Shown: positions 1 through 10,690 of the stretch, piece after piece | How positions within the stretch are numbered: position 1 is the stretch's first letter | How the letters are laid out: each line of letters starts with the position of its first letter | NCBI GenBank assembly: GCA_001584585.1 | Contig: LSYV01000040.1 | Location: forward strand, 950,684 to 972,256 | From: Gonium pectorale | Lineage: Eukaryota > Chlorophyta > Chlorophyceae > Chlamydomonadales > Volvocaceae | DNA: 21,573 bases | Reading direction: 5' to 3' | Made by a program: the position numbers and the translations under genes | Notes under the pieces: model-generated | Databases searched by the model: none | What the model was told of the DNA's origin: nothing | What the model saw: the letters and a program-made list of their open reading frames with translations, nothing else

Positions 1-226
1 GCGCCCCGCGCTCGTCCTCGCCCTCCGCACAGAGCTGTGGACGGCCCGGGGCCGGGCGGAGGCGCGGCGCTGCGACGACGCGGCGGCCCGCTGGTCGGGC
101 GTGCTGCGGCAGCTGCAGAGGGAGGCGGCGCGGGCGCTGCCGCCGGGGGCGGGGCCGGGGGCGGGGGCGCACGCCCGCGGGCAGATGGCGGGCGCGGGCA
201 CGGGCCGGTTCGGGGGTACTGGGTAG
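1..226 (+). CDS. 3' end of an unrecognised protein gene (partial)
   Basis: Reading from base 2, an open frame of 74 codons runs to a TAG at 224-226; its start lies upstream of the window. The visible peptide has a helical, Arg/Glu/Ala-rich stretch (RTELWTARGRAEARR, then RWSGVLRQLQREAARAL) followed by a Gly/Ala/Pro tail ending RFGGTG. The Trp and Leu spacing in the first half looks like real amphipathic helix rather than compositional noise, which is why this frame was chosen over the frame starting at base 1, whose product is almost pure Gly/Ala/Arg. I do not recognise the family. A donor-like GGTACT at 216-221 means the gene could instead splice out before the TAG. A GAG trinucleotide run follows at about 243-267. 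Confidence 0.42.
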   Translation, partial: RPALVLALRTELWTARGRAEARRCDDAAARWSGVLRQLQREAARALPPGAGPGAGAHARGQMAGAGTGRFGGTG

Positions 227-1782
227 CGGGAGACCTGCTGGCGAGGAGGAGGAGGAGGAGGAGGAGGCCACAGTAGGGCCTCCCCCCCGCGTGCCATCAC
301 GACGCTACACCCCCCCCCCCATCGATCCCGGCAACGACAACGCTTCTTCCTCATGGTCAACTCTGGTATGCACTGTTGGGGCTGGTTTGGGACCCCGTCG
401 GCGACTCCCCATGGGACCTTGTTTGTGGGCGGGGGGACACCGGGCTTCCTCCCGAGCGAGGCTACGACCTTCTGCTCGTTTCGCTGCTTCGGGTCATGCG
501 GTCTTCAGCGATCGGGCTTGGGCGTCGGTCTAGACTTCAGGGATCGCCGGTCCGGGCGTTTCCGCCCGGTCAGACTACCAGCCTCGTGGTCCATACATGC
601 GCAGGACCCACAGGGAGGGATGGCGCTAGCGCTCAGCGCTCAGCCTCTCAGCCCTCAATTCCCAGTTGTTTCAATCGGGAGCGACATGCGCACCCATGCT
701 TCTCTGTTGAGAACGCCTTCCAAGCCCACTATAACCCCGTGCGGGGGAGGGGGGCGCATGCTGTGGCCGCGGGTTGGGGTTGGCACGTTGGAGGTTCTCG
801 CAGTAGCGACTAATGCTGAGAGGGAGGGCTTGTGGTTTCGCTGCTGGGGGAGCCTCGCGCGCGGTCGTTGCCGCCGGTGTGTTTTGTGCGTGCGTTCAGC
901 GGCTCTGAAGCCGGCTGCTTTCTGAATTGGTTTTGTGGTTGGGTGGGTGACTCGCGGGGTTGCTGTGCGCGTTGCGGCAACGGGCGGCGGGGGTGTGGTT
1001 TGCGCAACGGCTTCAAAAGAGGAGACCTGCAGAGAAAGAGGGAGCCCGGCTCTACGGCCATACACACCCGAAGGCGCGACGTTGCCAGTAGGGCGGGCGG
1101 GTACAGAGCAAGACATGCAACGGTCCGTCCCGGTCCCCCAAAAGACCGGCTTGCCAGCGTACCCGGTTTGTCGAACTTCACCTGGCGGACCGCTAGTTGT
1201 CAATGTCGGGCTGCGGTGTTGTTGTCGTCACGGCCACCGGTCGGACGGCGCTCAGCGGTTACTAGACCGTCGTGCGCGGTTTCCTGGGTTGCGCAACGCG
1301 CTCTGGCGGGAGTGTACACACTTTTCCTCTTCGCGTTCCAAGGCGTGCGCGCTCGGTAACGCGGTGGTGCTTCGCGCATCGTCTGCACACAGCGGGCCTC
1401 TGGACAGTGGTGTCTGGACGCACGGCGTTGAGGGGGAAGGAAGAGCACCGTATGTAGATCAGCATGTACGTGAGCCACCGTTGCTGTTCCACACCCTGAG
1501 TCATTGGAATGCAGCAGGGGTCAGGGTGCATTGGTTGGGAGGAGGCGCGCAGGTGTATTTTCGGCGGGCGGCCGTCGGACACTCTTCCGCCGAGCGAGCT
1601 GTACACTTATCATGTACTGGAGTGCTGGGTTTTTTTGATGTGAATAGCCCCTGTGCTGCTGGAATATCAGGCACAATTTTGGACTTTAGTAATGTACTCG
1701 CACGTACGTTATGGGGTTGTGCAAGCGGCCCGGCCCCATGCCTGTTTTGCATATAGAGGTTGCATCCTACAATTGTCTCGAA
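227..1782. other. Intergenic stretch without a supported gene
   Basis: ORFs of up to 273 codons exist here on both strands, but several begin at GTG or TTG rather than ATG. None shows a recognisable domain, and they overlap each other in all frames. The start of this stretch holds a GAG run and C-runs (310-320). Positions 1015-1070 match a sequence near 10.6 kb (listed separately). An AT-richer patch at about 1670-1760, including CATATAG at 1750-1756, lies just upstream of the next gene and may belong to its promoter. No TGTAA motif was seen downstream of the partial gene at the window start. Confidence 0.5.
1015..1070. repeat. Dispersed repeat, copy 1
   Basis: An ungapped comparison by eye with 10635-10690 gives 41 identical bases out of 56. 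The best conserved part is around ACCTGCA, then GAGGGAGCCC and CTCTAC. Both copies are preceded by an A-run. The flanks diverge quickly. It is probably a decayed member of an interspersed repeat family; the full extent cannot be judged from two copies. Confidence 0.45.
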
Positions 1783-2578
1783 ATGGAGCTCAGCACCGCG
1801 GACCTAGAATCCTCGCGCCAGGCCGCTAGGTCGGAGCGGGAAAGGGAGGTGCAGCAGGAGGAGGGCGGCGACGTCAAACTTGTCATCACGTTGCCAGGAG
1901 GCGAAAAGCTAAACCAGAGGTGAAGGGCGGTCGGTCTCGCATGACGAATACCCTCGCCCGCCAGTGGACAGGATTTGAATTCGCTGCAAGATGGGAGCAA
2001 ATATGCAAATAGTAGATCAGAACACGGAACAACTGGAGCGGAAAGACTTTGCAATTCGAAACAAGCACCGGCTTTGCTGTGCGCCCTTGCGCCTACATAT
2101 GCTCGTCTTGCTCAGATCTAGTGTCCAGGTGTCGGTGAACTTGTGTATCATCCGTGAGCGTGCGGACGGTGAGATGCGGGGCTCCCCCGAACCCCCCACG
2201 TGTGCACACAGCAGGCACGACTGCGAGTCGTAGCTGCATGCGGCGGCATCCTCCCGTCCCCGCCCCTCCACGGGCCTTTCACTCTCTCCCAACGCCCTCA
2301 CCCTGACCCTCCCTCGCGCCCGCCCCACCCACACTGCCCCCCATCCCCCCCATCCCCCTCACACACCCGCGCGCCCGCACTCTCTTGCTCCCCTCAGCTT
2401 CAAGACCGGCGTCACTGTGGCGTACGTCAAGGCCCTCGTGGCGCAGCAGGCCGGCCTGGACTTCGGCAAGCTGCGGCTGCTGTTGGGCGGGAAGCCGCTC
2501 ATAGACCCGCTCTCGCTGGCGGACTGCCCGGGCATTGAGCCGGGGAGGGAGGTGGCGGTGGAGGTGGCGCTGGTGTGA
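1783..2578 (+). CDS. Small ubiquitin-like domain protein, two exons
   Basis: The coding sequence is join(1783..1919, 2398..2578), 105 residues. The ATG at 1783 has G at -3 and G at +4. The 478-bp intron starts GTGAAG after AG and ends in a pyrimidine-rich tract with CCCCTCAG; the junction codon AGC gives Ser46. Residues 1-30 are charged and probably helical (SRQAARSEREREVQQEE). Residues 31-105 align with ubiquitin: VKLVITLPGG for the first hairpin, a helix around VAYVKALVAQQAG, then LRLLLGGKPL, which matches ubiquitin RLIFAGKQL with Leu74 at the Ile44 patch position and Lys78 at Lys48. The chain ends ALV at about ubiquitin residue 71, so there is no C-terminal Gly-Gly and the protein cannot be conjugated like ubiquitin. 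It is probably a stand-alone binding module. The family member is not identified and the partner is unknown. Confidence 0.8.
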
Positions 2579-2643
2579 TCACACATACGCACGCGGGAGC
2601 CGCGTTGGTAACGGCAAAATGCGCCCAGAGTGCTGTGCGGGGT

Positions 2644-2648
2644 TGTAA
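2644..2648 (+). terminator. TGTAA polyadenylation signal candidate
   Basis: TGTAA lies 66 nt after the stop codon of the ubiquitin-like gene. TGTAA is the prevailing poly(A) signal in chlorophyte algae and few other eukaryotes. Cleavage would be expected 10 to 20 nt further on. A single pentamer is weak evidence, but the distance is right. Confidence 0.45.
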
Positions 2649-3070
2649 GAAGGGGAAAGGCTAAGTCGCGGATTGCACAGGGGCGTCTCACGCGGGATGC
2701 GAAGGCAGAGGCGGGTGGCGGGGGCTGGAGGCAGGGCGCGCACCGTGGGTGTGGCGTGGGTGGTGAATGGAGGATCGTGGGGTGCTCTGAAAGGATGCGA
2801 TGGCGGGAAAGTGCGGTGGCGGCTCAGGTGCGGCCGGGCTCGGGCACAGACCTGCGTAGGTGTTGGATCAGCGTGCATGGGCCATGCCGCTTAACCTGGA
2901 TGTACGGACAGTCGGACTCGGCGCAGGGCTGTGGCGTGTGTTGAGCAGGTGTGTTGCACAGCCGCACGGCGAAAAGCGCGGGCCCGTCTCAGGATCTGGG
3001 GCATGCGTGAGTTTGCGGGAAGGTGTCGAGTGTCGACTCGGGTGGTGCCCAGAGGCGGGGGGGATGCGGG

Positions 3071-3167
3071 GGCCGCTGCTGGACGGGGCCGCTGCTGGAC
3101 GGGGCCGCTGCTGGGCGGGGCCGCTGCTGGGCGGGGCCGCTGCTGGGCGGGGGCCGCTGCCGGGGGG
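3071..3167 (+). repeat. 16-bp minisatellite, five copies plus a degenerate one
   Basis: The unit GGCCGCTGCTGG(A/G)CGG is repeated head to tail from 3071 to 3150. The first two copies have A at the variable position and the next three have G. A sixth, degenerate copy follows after one extra G. All reading frames through it are open, which explains the Gly/Ala/Arg and Pro/Ala ORFs here. It looks non-coding. Confidence 0.85.
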
Positions 3168-3530
3168 GGCGCGCTGCTGCCCGGTAGGATGCAGCGTTGC
3201 GGCCCACAACCCGGGCCACATGTACGGCGTCCTGGGACCTGGGGCTCCTGCGACGGGCGGCGGACCGGCCATGCGACGCCCGTGTGTTGCGTGTGCTTGC
3301 TACCCGCTCTTCGCTTTTCCGGCTGAGGCTGGGACAGAGGCTCCTGGCGCCCTGGGCCTAACCCTGCACCATCTGGGCTTACCCTGGGAAGCACACGGTG
3401 ATGACGCGAAACAGATGCGTTACACGACTCGTGGGCAGGCCCTTGCGCGGGGTGCGGGCGGGGCAGGGCGAGCTTCGTGTGACCATGTCTCCTTCGCCTC
3501 GAGGGGGTCGTGGCGGCTGGCCTTCTTGGG

Positions 3531-3545
3531 TGTGTGTGTGTGTGT
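3531..3545 (+). repeat. TG dinucleotide run
   Basis: About seven TG units, interrupted by TTTG directly after. No gene context. Confidence 0.7.
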
Positions 3546-5209
3546 TTGTGTCGTACGGGTCGCGACCGACAGGTCGGCGGAGCCCAACGGCCTACAGAGG
3601 GACGGAGTATGGCGCAGATGTGTCGTGGGCGCGCGCCGCACGGGATAAAGAGACAGCAGTGCAAGGATTGGACATAGGGACGTCAATATGGAATCCGGTG
3701 GACCTGAACGTGTGCACCATGTAAAAGGAAACGGAAGCAGGTAAGGCAGCCTTATGTAAAACGCGTCTTGGGATGCTGCGCGTTGGGTGTTTGGTTGCTT
3801 GGCTGCTCAGCGGTGCCTACGGACGCAACTCTGTCTGCTCTGCCCAAGAGGTGCATTTCGAGTCATGCAGGCCCACGCCCGAACCGCCATCTTCAAGCCG
3901 TAACCGGCGCCGAATCAGCTCCAATGTACCAATACCAGGCACAGTAGTGAGCAGAGCGACGTGGTGCGAGGAATCCCAGGAATCCCAACCGTACCAGCCT
4001 GCAGGTGCTATGCACCAGAGGTGCAGCGGGGCGGAGCGCCCAGTCCACCCACAACTTGGGCTACAACTGTGCTCCATATTCCCTCGTGGAACAGTGTCAG
4101 ATTGGACTCATTCGGAGCTTGCCATGGTGACAGCACCGCCGACGCGCCGAGCCACCCTAACAACTTTGCAGTCTGCCAGGCGAAGTCGGATACACGTGGT
4201 AAGCGGGTACCGTGAGCCGGGCTTTGGGGGGGAGGGAGGGACGTCCCTTCACTGCCTTGCTTGGTAACAGCCCGCCCAACACTGGAAACGTCACTACGAA
4301 GATCCTTACAGCCCCAGCCCACGCCCTACGGTACCCTGTCGTGAACGTTTGCGAGTCATGGGTCTCACAACATGCGTCACATGTGTGCGAGGACAGAGAT
4401 GGTCGAAACCCAATAACCCTTCCTCGAGGAGCCTCCGCATGTACCGCGTGCGGGAAAGCGCGTACTGAAGCGAGCTGCACATGCAGGGGCGACGTGCAGG
4501 TGAGTGTTGCCTACAACCCCTCCCCACTTACCCGGGATGCGGATGCACGCACGCTCGGCATGCAGTTGCAACTGGGAATCAATGCGTCTATCTTCTTTAA
4601 GCGGCGGTTTTGCGCTTGTTTGAAGCCCTCCATGTCTGGGAGTGTTTTTTGCCCTGGCCCCCCTTTGCACGACACCACGCTCGTGACTTCACGATGAAGG
4701 TGATTGCAGCATGCTGTCCAAGACTGTGCCGCCGTGTTCAAAAACCGCCCCCCTCGAGGCTGTTCTCACTCGTCTATGCTCCTGACCGCGAGCCGACCAC
4801 TCGTTTAAACGGACATACAAACAGCCTGCCTACGACTTTACATGTCTGGTTTGCAGCCTTTGTGCGCACCAGCTCTTCGCGGTACGGCGCTGTCAGGCTG
4901 CTGCTGTCAGGCTCTCACAGCCATCGGCCCGCAGCATTTGCAAACGGTAGTGCACAAAGCAACCGGAGAAATGCCAAACGTGACCGACTAGTGCGCCCGC
5001 CCTGTACTCGCCAAGGATACTCGAACTCGCTGTCCATTCTGCCGCTATGCTGCTTCAAACGTAAACACACATAGCAAGGGCATAGGAAGCTTTTATTTTC
5101 TCTAGCCTGGAAGTCTAGCAGTTATCGAGTCGAAGGCCCCACGCGACCGTCTCGCCCAGCCCAGCGAAACTGCGCAAGGCAGTCGGCCCCGAGGAGCTTC
5201 TTTGGCTTC

Positions 5210-5266
5210 ATGCTCTCAGAAGACATATGGCAGAGCAATCGGGTGGAACTTGGCACCTCTTCCTGA
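5210..5266 (+). promoter_or_regulatory. Possible upstream ORF overlapping the RRM gene start
   Basis: An ATG at 5210-5212 opens an 18-codon frame that ends at TGA 5264-5266, overlapping the presumed ATG at 5227 in another frame. If the transcript includes this ATG, initiation at 5227 would need leaky scanning or reinitiation. Alternatively TTTGGCTTCATGCTCTCAG (5201-5219) is a 3' splice site and the upstream ATG is intronic. The sequence alone does not decide. Confidence 0.35.
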
Positions 5267-7638
5267 CGCGAATCCCTCCGCGGCTGCCCAAGGAGGAAGT
5301 TGAGGCAGCTCTCGCTCAGGAGCTGAGGGAACGGGGCGTACAGGCAGAGCATATCAGCGTGGTACCTCAGTCGTCCTGGAAGAACAAGGGGTATGGCTTT
5401 ATCACGCTGGCCGGCACCCCCTCAGCTGAGCAGCTCGCCGACGTCGCTGCAAAGCTTGATAACGAGCTATGCGTTGGCGGCAAGCCCGTCAACGTACGCG
5501 TCTGTCAGCCCTCGACCTCGGCAAAGGCGCCCCAACAGGCACCCGAGATGCCGAGCTGCTGGGACCAGCCCACCGAGAAGACCACCCGGTTGTGCGCCCA
5601 GGTGCTGCATACGTATTTTGCACGTCGGGCGCACCAGGGCAACTTCAAGGCGGAGAAATTGCTCGCCCTTCTCAGCATGACAGTCGCGCCATCGTGCAGC
5701 CAGGAGGCCAAGGCCCTCTCGCTTTGGGGCCGCGGCGTCTTTGGAAGCTTGGAGAAGATGCTCCTGTCGATCGGGAAGAGCCATTTCGGAGGGGGCTGGA
5801 CGCTTACGGGGTCCATCGCAGAGCGAAATGCCATATTGTCTATCGGCAACGACCGGCACATGCAGGGCTGGGACCCCGTGCGCGATCCGTTGCCTATCAC
5901 AACGCTGCTGCGGCTGGCAGCATGCAAACAGCGGCTTGAAGGCGCGCAGGGCCAAAATGGTCACAGCGGCTTTTCAACCCCGACCGTCTGCCGGCGAGGT
6001 AGCGACTGCGGTAGCCTCAGCGCTATGCACAGCGCAGACCAGCCCAGCTGCAGTGAGAGCGACGCGGGCTCATGGTCCATGTGCTCGTTGCTGTTGCAAG
6101 GCTCGGACGCAAGCACCCCGTGCCGGGGGTCGGGCAATTCGGCGACCACGTCAACGACACCCGCGTCGTGGACATCGTACAAATCGCTCCACTCTTACGC
6201 CGGCGCGGATCATCATCGGCAACAACGCATTCGCGACCCGGAGCCCCCTGACCCGGGCGTCAGCGTCTCCCGATTGCCGCACGCTGCCGACAGTCGTAAG
6301 AGCCCCGGCCCGCCGAGCTCCAGCGGTCGGCAGTCGGCGCGGGGGCAGTCGGCAGCGGGGCAAGGGCAGCTCATCGGGTGGTCTCGAAGGCCGCCTTCAG
6401 CGTGGCCCCAGCACGGCAGCGTACCAGCATCGCCGGGCCCCCACCACCTCCAACTCCCTCCCCAGCATTCTCGCGCCCAGGCGCCGTTTACCCCCCCGCC
6501 GCTACCGCGCCTGCGGGAAGGGGGGGAGCGCGGCGAACGGGGGCGAGGGCGAGCACTTGGGCACGCACACGGGCCGCAGCATCATAACCCCGCCGCATCG
6601 CCGCCGTCAGCGAAAGGTAGGCAGGAATCTGATCTTACGCCGGATGGGACGCGAGGGCGGGCTGGGAGGCGGGTTGGCATTGGGGACGCAATCTGCTTGG
6701 GACAACACCGTGCAAGCTGGATTGCGTTCGCTGGGCCGAGATAAGGGCTGTGTATGGGGCTTGGCGCGGGCGGCGGCTCGACGGTTTAGGTCGAGGGTCT
6801 GCCCCTTCCTGTCCGGAGACGAACCGTTTAATGCGCGTGCGAGCCGCTGATTACAGCCGCGCAGCGGAATATGTGCAATGCCGTGCCCCCTCCTGGTTGA
6901 TGCGACCCTCACCCGCCGTCCGCATTTCCTCTGTTGAGCGGTTTCCTCCCTGTCCCTCTCCCTCCCCTCCCCTCTCCCTCCCTCCCTCCCTTCCCCCCGT
7001 ACCCAGACATCCTCGCCCGCTGTGCCAAGCACATGGAGCTGCTCTTCAGCTACCACCCCGGGCAGGCCGGCTTCGCGCTGCCCTACGTCTCTGAGTTCCT
7101 CTCCGTGGCGCAGGACATCGTTACGTGGGGCAGCGGCTCCCCCTTCTTCAGCCTGGAGGGGTACGCCGGCGCCGTATACGGCAGCTTCGAGCGCTTCCTG
7201 GCGGAGGTCTCCCGACTGTACTTTGGGGGCACCTGGCGCTTCGAAGGCGGCTCGGGCCCCGCCGACCCGCGGGTCCTCTGCGCCGGCCTGACGCAGGCAA
7301 CGCTGATGCCCGGGCACGGGGTGGGCAGCGGCGCACTGGCCTCCCCAGCGGGTGGCAACGCGACGCCGGCGTCGGGCGGCCCCGCTGCCGCCGGCGCGTC
7401 GCCGCCGGCTGTGGCGGGGACGCCCATCGCGCTGCCGGCGACGCCGGCGGGTGTAGGCACGCCGCTGCCGACGGCGGTGCCGGCGATGTCGGTGACGCCC
7501 ATTGCGCTGCCGCTGCGGAATGCTGGCTCGGGCGAGGCGGCGCTGCGGCCAAGCAGCGCCCACAGCGGCCTTGGGCCGCGGCGGTCCAGTCGGCCTGGCA
7601 GCGCGCACAGCGTGGCGGTGGCCGGCAACGGCCCGTGA
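5227..7638 (+). CDS. RRM RNA-binding protein with a duplicated C-terminal domain, two exons
   Basis: The coding sequence is join(5227..6616, 7007..7638), 673 residues. The intron (390 bp) starts GTAGGC and ends in a long C/T tract with CGTACCCAG; the junction codon GAC gives Asp464. Residues about 8-93 form an RNA recognition motif: RNP2-like LFLTRI at 11-16 and RNP1-like KGYGFITL at 54-61, with Leu replacing the last aromatic. Residues about 119-195 form an unrecognised helical unit ending SLWGRGVFGSLEKMLLSIGK then HFGGGWTLTG. Residues about 464-545 in exon 2 repeat it, ending YAGAVYGSFERFLAEVSRLY then FGGTWRFEG. Between them (about 240-463) lies a Ser/Pro/Arg/Gly-rich linker; the tail after 555 is Ala/Pro/Gly-rich and low in complexity. 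It probably binds RNA through the RRM; the repeated unit may mediate protein contacts. The start context at 5227 is weak (C at -3), and an upstream exon is possible. Confidence 0.78.
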
Positions 7639-9101
7639 GCTGGCGGCTGAAGCTGGCGACAGGAGCGGGGGCATTGTGCCCCCGGGGTCGGGCAGTGCAT
7701 TTCACTGGGGTCATGGTATGTATTTCGGGACGCAGGGATTGTGCTCGAAGTCGTCTGATGCATGGGGTTGGGGACGGGATGTCGGCGGCTGGCGGCTGGC
7801 GGACTGGCGCGCTTACACGGCGGCAGCGCTGCTGCATGCTGTCGCCTGTATGGCCGATGGCGCGACGCCGGTCGGCGCGCGCCGGCGCTACGGCTGGCAG
7901 CCGCGACGATGCTTGCAGTGTCGAGGCTCGCCGGAGGGTCTGGCCGCGCCCGGGCATCCCGGCGGGGTGCCGTCGCCACGCGGATTCCGGCATGCCCTGT
8001 TGGCCCCGTGCTGGTGAGCGTGGCCGCATCTTTGCCGAGGTCTGAGCGCCGCTGCAGCGGTGCTGGCCGCCTTCGCCCCGCGCTCTTGTTGCCGCGTGCC
8101 ATTATAGTATTAGCTGTCTTCACCGTGTGATGCATGGTAGTGGTCGGTATTTTACTTGGTCGTGCCATCGTGTCGGTCGGGGGGTGCAAGCGCGGGTCGA
8201 TGAGAGGTGTCACGTCCGCGCTTGGGGCGCAGTGCAGCCATCGTGTTCCGGCTGACCCGCCCTCTGGGGTCAGCTCGCCCACCGCCGCGGTCGCGCGTTC
8301 CCCCTGGCATACGGCCTTTGCCCTGGGGGCGGTCGGTAAGGCGGCTGGCGGGCAGACAAGGCATAAGCGCCTGGTGCGTGGCGCTGGAGTGTGCAACGGC
8401 GGCGGCGGCGGCTGTGGATGCGAGGGGCGGGCGGGCGTCTCCGGCGGGCTCCCCTAGACCTCGGCGAGGGCAGGCGGCTGCGGAGGAGGCAGGCAGGCAG
8501 GGAAGGGGCTGGTGAAAAAAGCACTTGTTGACAGGTCAACACGACGTTCGCGTGCGCTGACTCCCCTTTCGCAACGCATGGCTTGCTTTACCAGAAACAT
8601 GGACGCGTGTTCGCACATTGTTGTTGGATAGGCACTTCGACGAGGCATTCATGACGACTGGGCAGTGTGACGGTGATTGGCGAGCGCGCCGGCCCCTGAG
8701 CTGCCGCGGCCCGGCGCGGGCTGGCCGCACGCGCGCCGTCCAAGGCTATTGGGCCGTACCGAGGGGGCGTCAGTTGTACGGCGTCCATGTATACGGCACT
8801 AACTGGCGGGCGGCGGCGCTGTGGTCTGGTGTCGGGCTAGCACTTACGCGGCGAGGGCCGGGCGGTCGGCAGACTGGTGGGGCAGCAGCACACCCCGCGC
8901 GAAACCAATCGTTGCATCTCCCGTTGCCTGTCTCGCCGCCGCCGCCTCCCCTTCGGGGCGCCGGACCCAGCCGGGGCCCTCTGGGGCGGCGGCGGCGGTA
9001 GCGCGCGTCTGCCCTCTTTTGCATGGGCGCAACCACCCCACTTACGTGCGCTGCTCACTGCACCACTATTACATGGTAGGGCGCGCGCGTGTGCGCATTT
9101 T

Positions 9102-9114
9102 TGTGTGTGTGTGT
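9102..9114 (+). repeat. TG dinucleotide run
   Basis: A short TG run preceded by a GC/GT alternating stretch (9081-9096). No gene context. Confidence 0.6.
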
Positions 9115-10634
9115 CGAGGTCGGGGTGTGCGTCGGGGGACAGCAGGACGGCGTTCCGAACGCGGTTGTAGGAGGACGTTATGCTGGCATCAAGGGGTTCT
9201 TTTTGCGGTCTGGGCACACACCGCAGGTAAAACTAGGTATTTCTTAAGAACGGGTGCTGGAGAAGTAATGATGTGCCGCTTTTTAGCTTTGTATTTCAGG
9301 ACCAATGCCAATACACTAGTAGGGATGGCTGGCGCTGTAGGCTTACGTATTCAGCCCGCCCGCAGAGGATGCAAACTGCGGTGCGCGCAACACTTGGGAT
9401 TGCGTTCGCAGGTCCGATTTGATCTGCACTGCAACCATATGGTGTCGATTGCAGCGCAGACATCTGCTCGTGAGGAAAAGAGCTGCTGCGAGATACCGGT
9501 ACTGTGTGGATTGTGATGAAACTCGCCGGTGCGTCCGGCTATTGGCACGCTGCTGCTGCATGACGGTGCTGGTGGCGATGACGGGCGGTTGCAAAGGAAT
9601 GGCTTTTCTCTTGGCGCTGTGGGGTCGCTGCGCCGCTGCCCGCTCCGGTGCACCTCATGCCGGGGCCTGCCTGAAGCTGCTGGTACGGTAACCGGTTACG
9701 ATCCCTCGCAGCCGAGGCTACGTGCCCCTGCCCCGCATGTCATTCGCTCGACCTGCAGGATTCTCGCCGGCAGCCGCCTACAGCCACAGACTGCGAGCAG
9801 GTGCACTGCAGCGGTGGGTGGGTGGGATTGGTCCCCTAGGAAGCTGAACAGCAGTTTTGCTGATCTCCGGATCTAGCCCATGGGAACTCCCGCTGGCAAG
9901 AACCTCCGGACACAGGGTGTAGAGGTGGGACAGGGCAGGGGCCAGCGGTCCACGGAGCGGTCCGCGCAGGGATGGGTGGCCCGGGCCTGTGCAAGCGAAG
10001 GTACCGGTAATGCGTCAAGCGAATGGGTGTGCGGGGTGGGCAGTTAGGGGCCCGCTGTGCTGCGAGGGGCGGTGCCAGGGTACCTTATGTCAGCCCAGAG
10101 GCCCAGGGCCCCGGCAGCTCCCACAGGCCACAGCCGATGCGGTGCGATGGTGCGGCGAGGGGCTGCGACCTGCGACGCGTGCGTGCCCCCCGCGCACCCG
10201 GCTGCCGTCCTGCCAAGGGGCGAGCGCCGACGGCGTGCTCGGGGCGGCGGGTGGTATGGGAGCAAGAAATGAGAAACCTGCGAGGGAGCGTCGTGCCGAA
10301 GCTGTGGGCTAGGCCCCCCGTTGCCGCGCTGCCGCCGGCTGCCGCGCCGCCACGATGTGCGCCTAGCGGCCGTAGCGGGCGGCCACCGCGCCGCGCGCTA
10401 CGGCGCAGGGACGCACACGCCCCGCCGAGCAGCCCGTGAGAACAGCGGCGCGTTTGGGGCCCCCTATGCACCGCCGCCTGCACACGAGTACGCCCCCGTT
10501 GGAACGAAAAGCCCAGCGCAAAGCAGCGGGTAGCCGTCTAGACTCTAGACTCCAGGGCGATTCGCGACACTGCCTTACAGAGGCCTCGGAGGGGTGTGCG
10601 GCAGGGCTGGCGCCGTACGGCCAGACGGTGCACA

Positions 10635-10690
10635 AAAAAGAGAAACCTGCACAGGAGGAGGGAGCCCCCCTCTACAGCAGCACAGGCCCG
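10635..10690. repeat. Dispersed repeat, copy 2
   Basis: This is the partner of 1015-1070 (41 of 56 bases identical by eye). A shorter similarity, AGAAACCTGC followed by GGGAGC, appears at about 10270-10288 and may be a third, poorer copy. Its class is unknown. Confidence 0.45.

Larger units (their letters stand above)
2649..5209. other. Intergenic stretch, no confident gene
   Basis: This part holds a 16-bp minisatellite (3071-3167), a TG run (3531-3545), and a lower-GC zone from about 3650 to 5200. An ATG-initiated frame at 3773-4267 has a hydrophobic N-terminus (LVAWLLSG) but no family resemblance and no codon bias like the neighbouring genes, so I do not call it. A short open exon-like segment at 3688-3740 ends in a strong donor (AGCAG then GTAAGG) and could be a first exon of the RRM gene (see findings). 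TGTAA also occurs at 3719-3723 and 3755-3759 without a gene that clearly uses it. Confidence 0.5.

Noticed and set aside
935..1756. + strand frame of 273 codons upstream of the ubiquitin-like gene
   Set aside because: It begins at GTG, has no recognisable domain and shows no codon bias like the supported exons; part of it is repeat-derived.
3071..3167. CRISPR-like regular spacing
   Set aside because: The repeats are directly adjacent 16-mers without spacers, in an intron-bearing eukaryotic sequence; it is a minisatellite.
3773..4267. ATG-initiated frame of 164 codons with a hydrophobic N-terminus
   Set aside because: The signal-peptide look (LVAWLLSG) is the only positive sign. The rest is featureless, and the third-position composition does not match the real exons. 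Transcript data could revive it.
6607..7674. - strand frame of 355 codons
   Set aside because: It spans the intron and exon 2 of the RRM gene in antisense, with Arg runs from C/T-rich intron sequence. No family resemblance.
7083..8396. - strand frame of 437 codons
   Set aside because: It is antisense to exon 2 of the RRM gene and the following GC-rich DNA. Its product is Arg/Pro/Ala-rich without a domain; it is a shadow of high GC.
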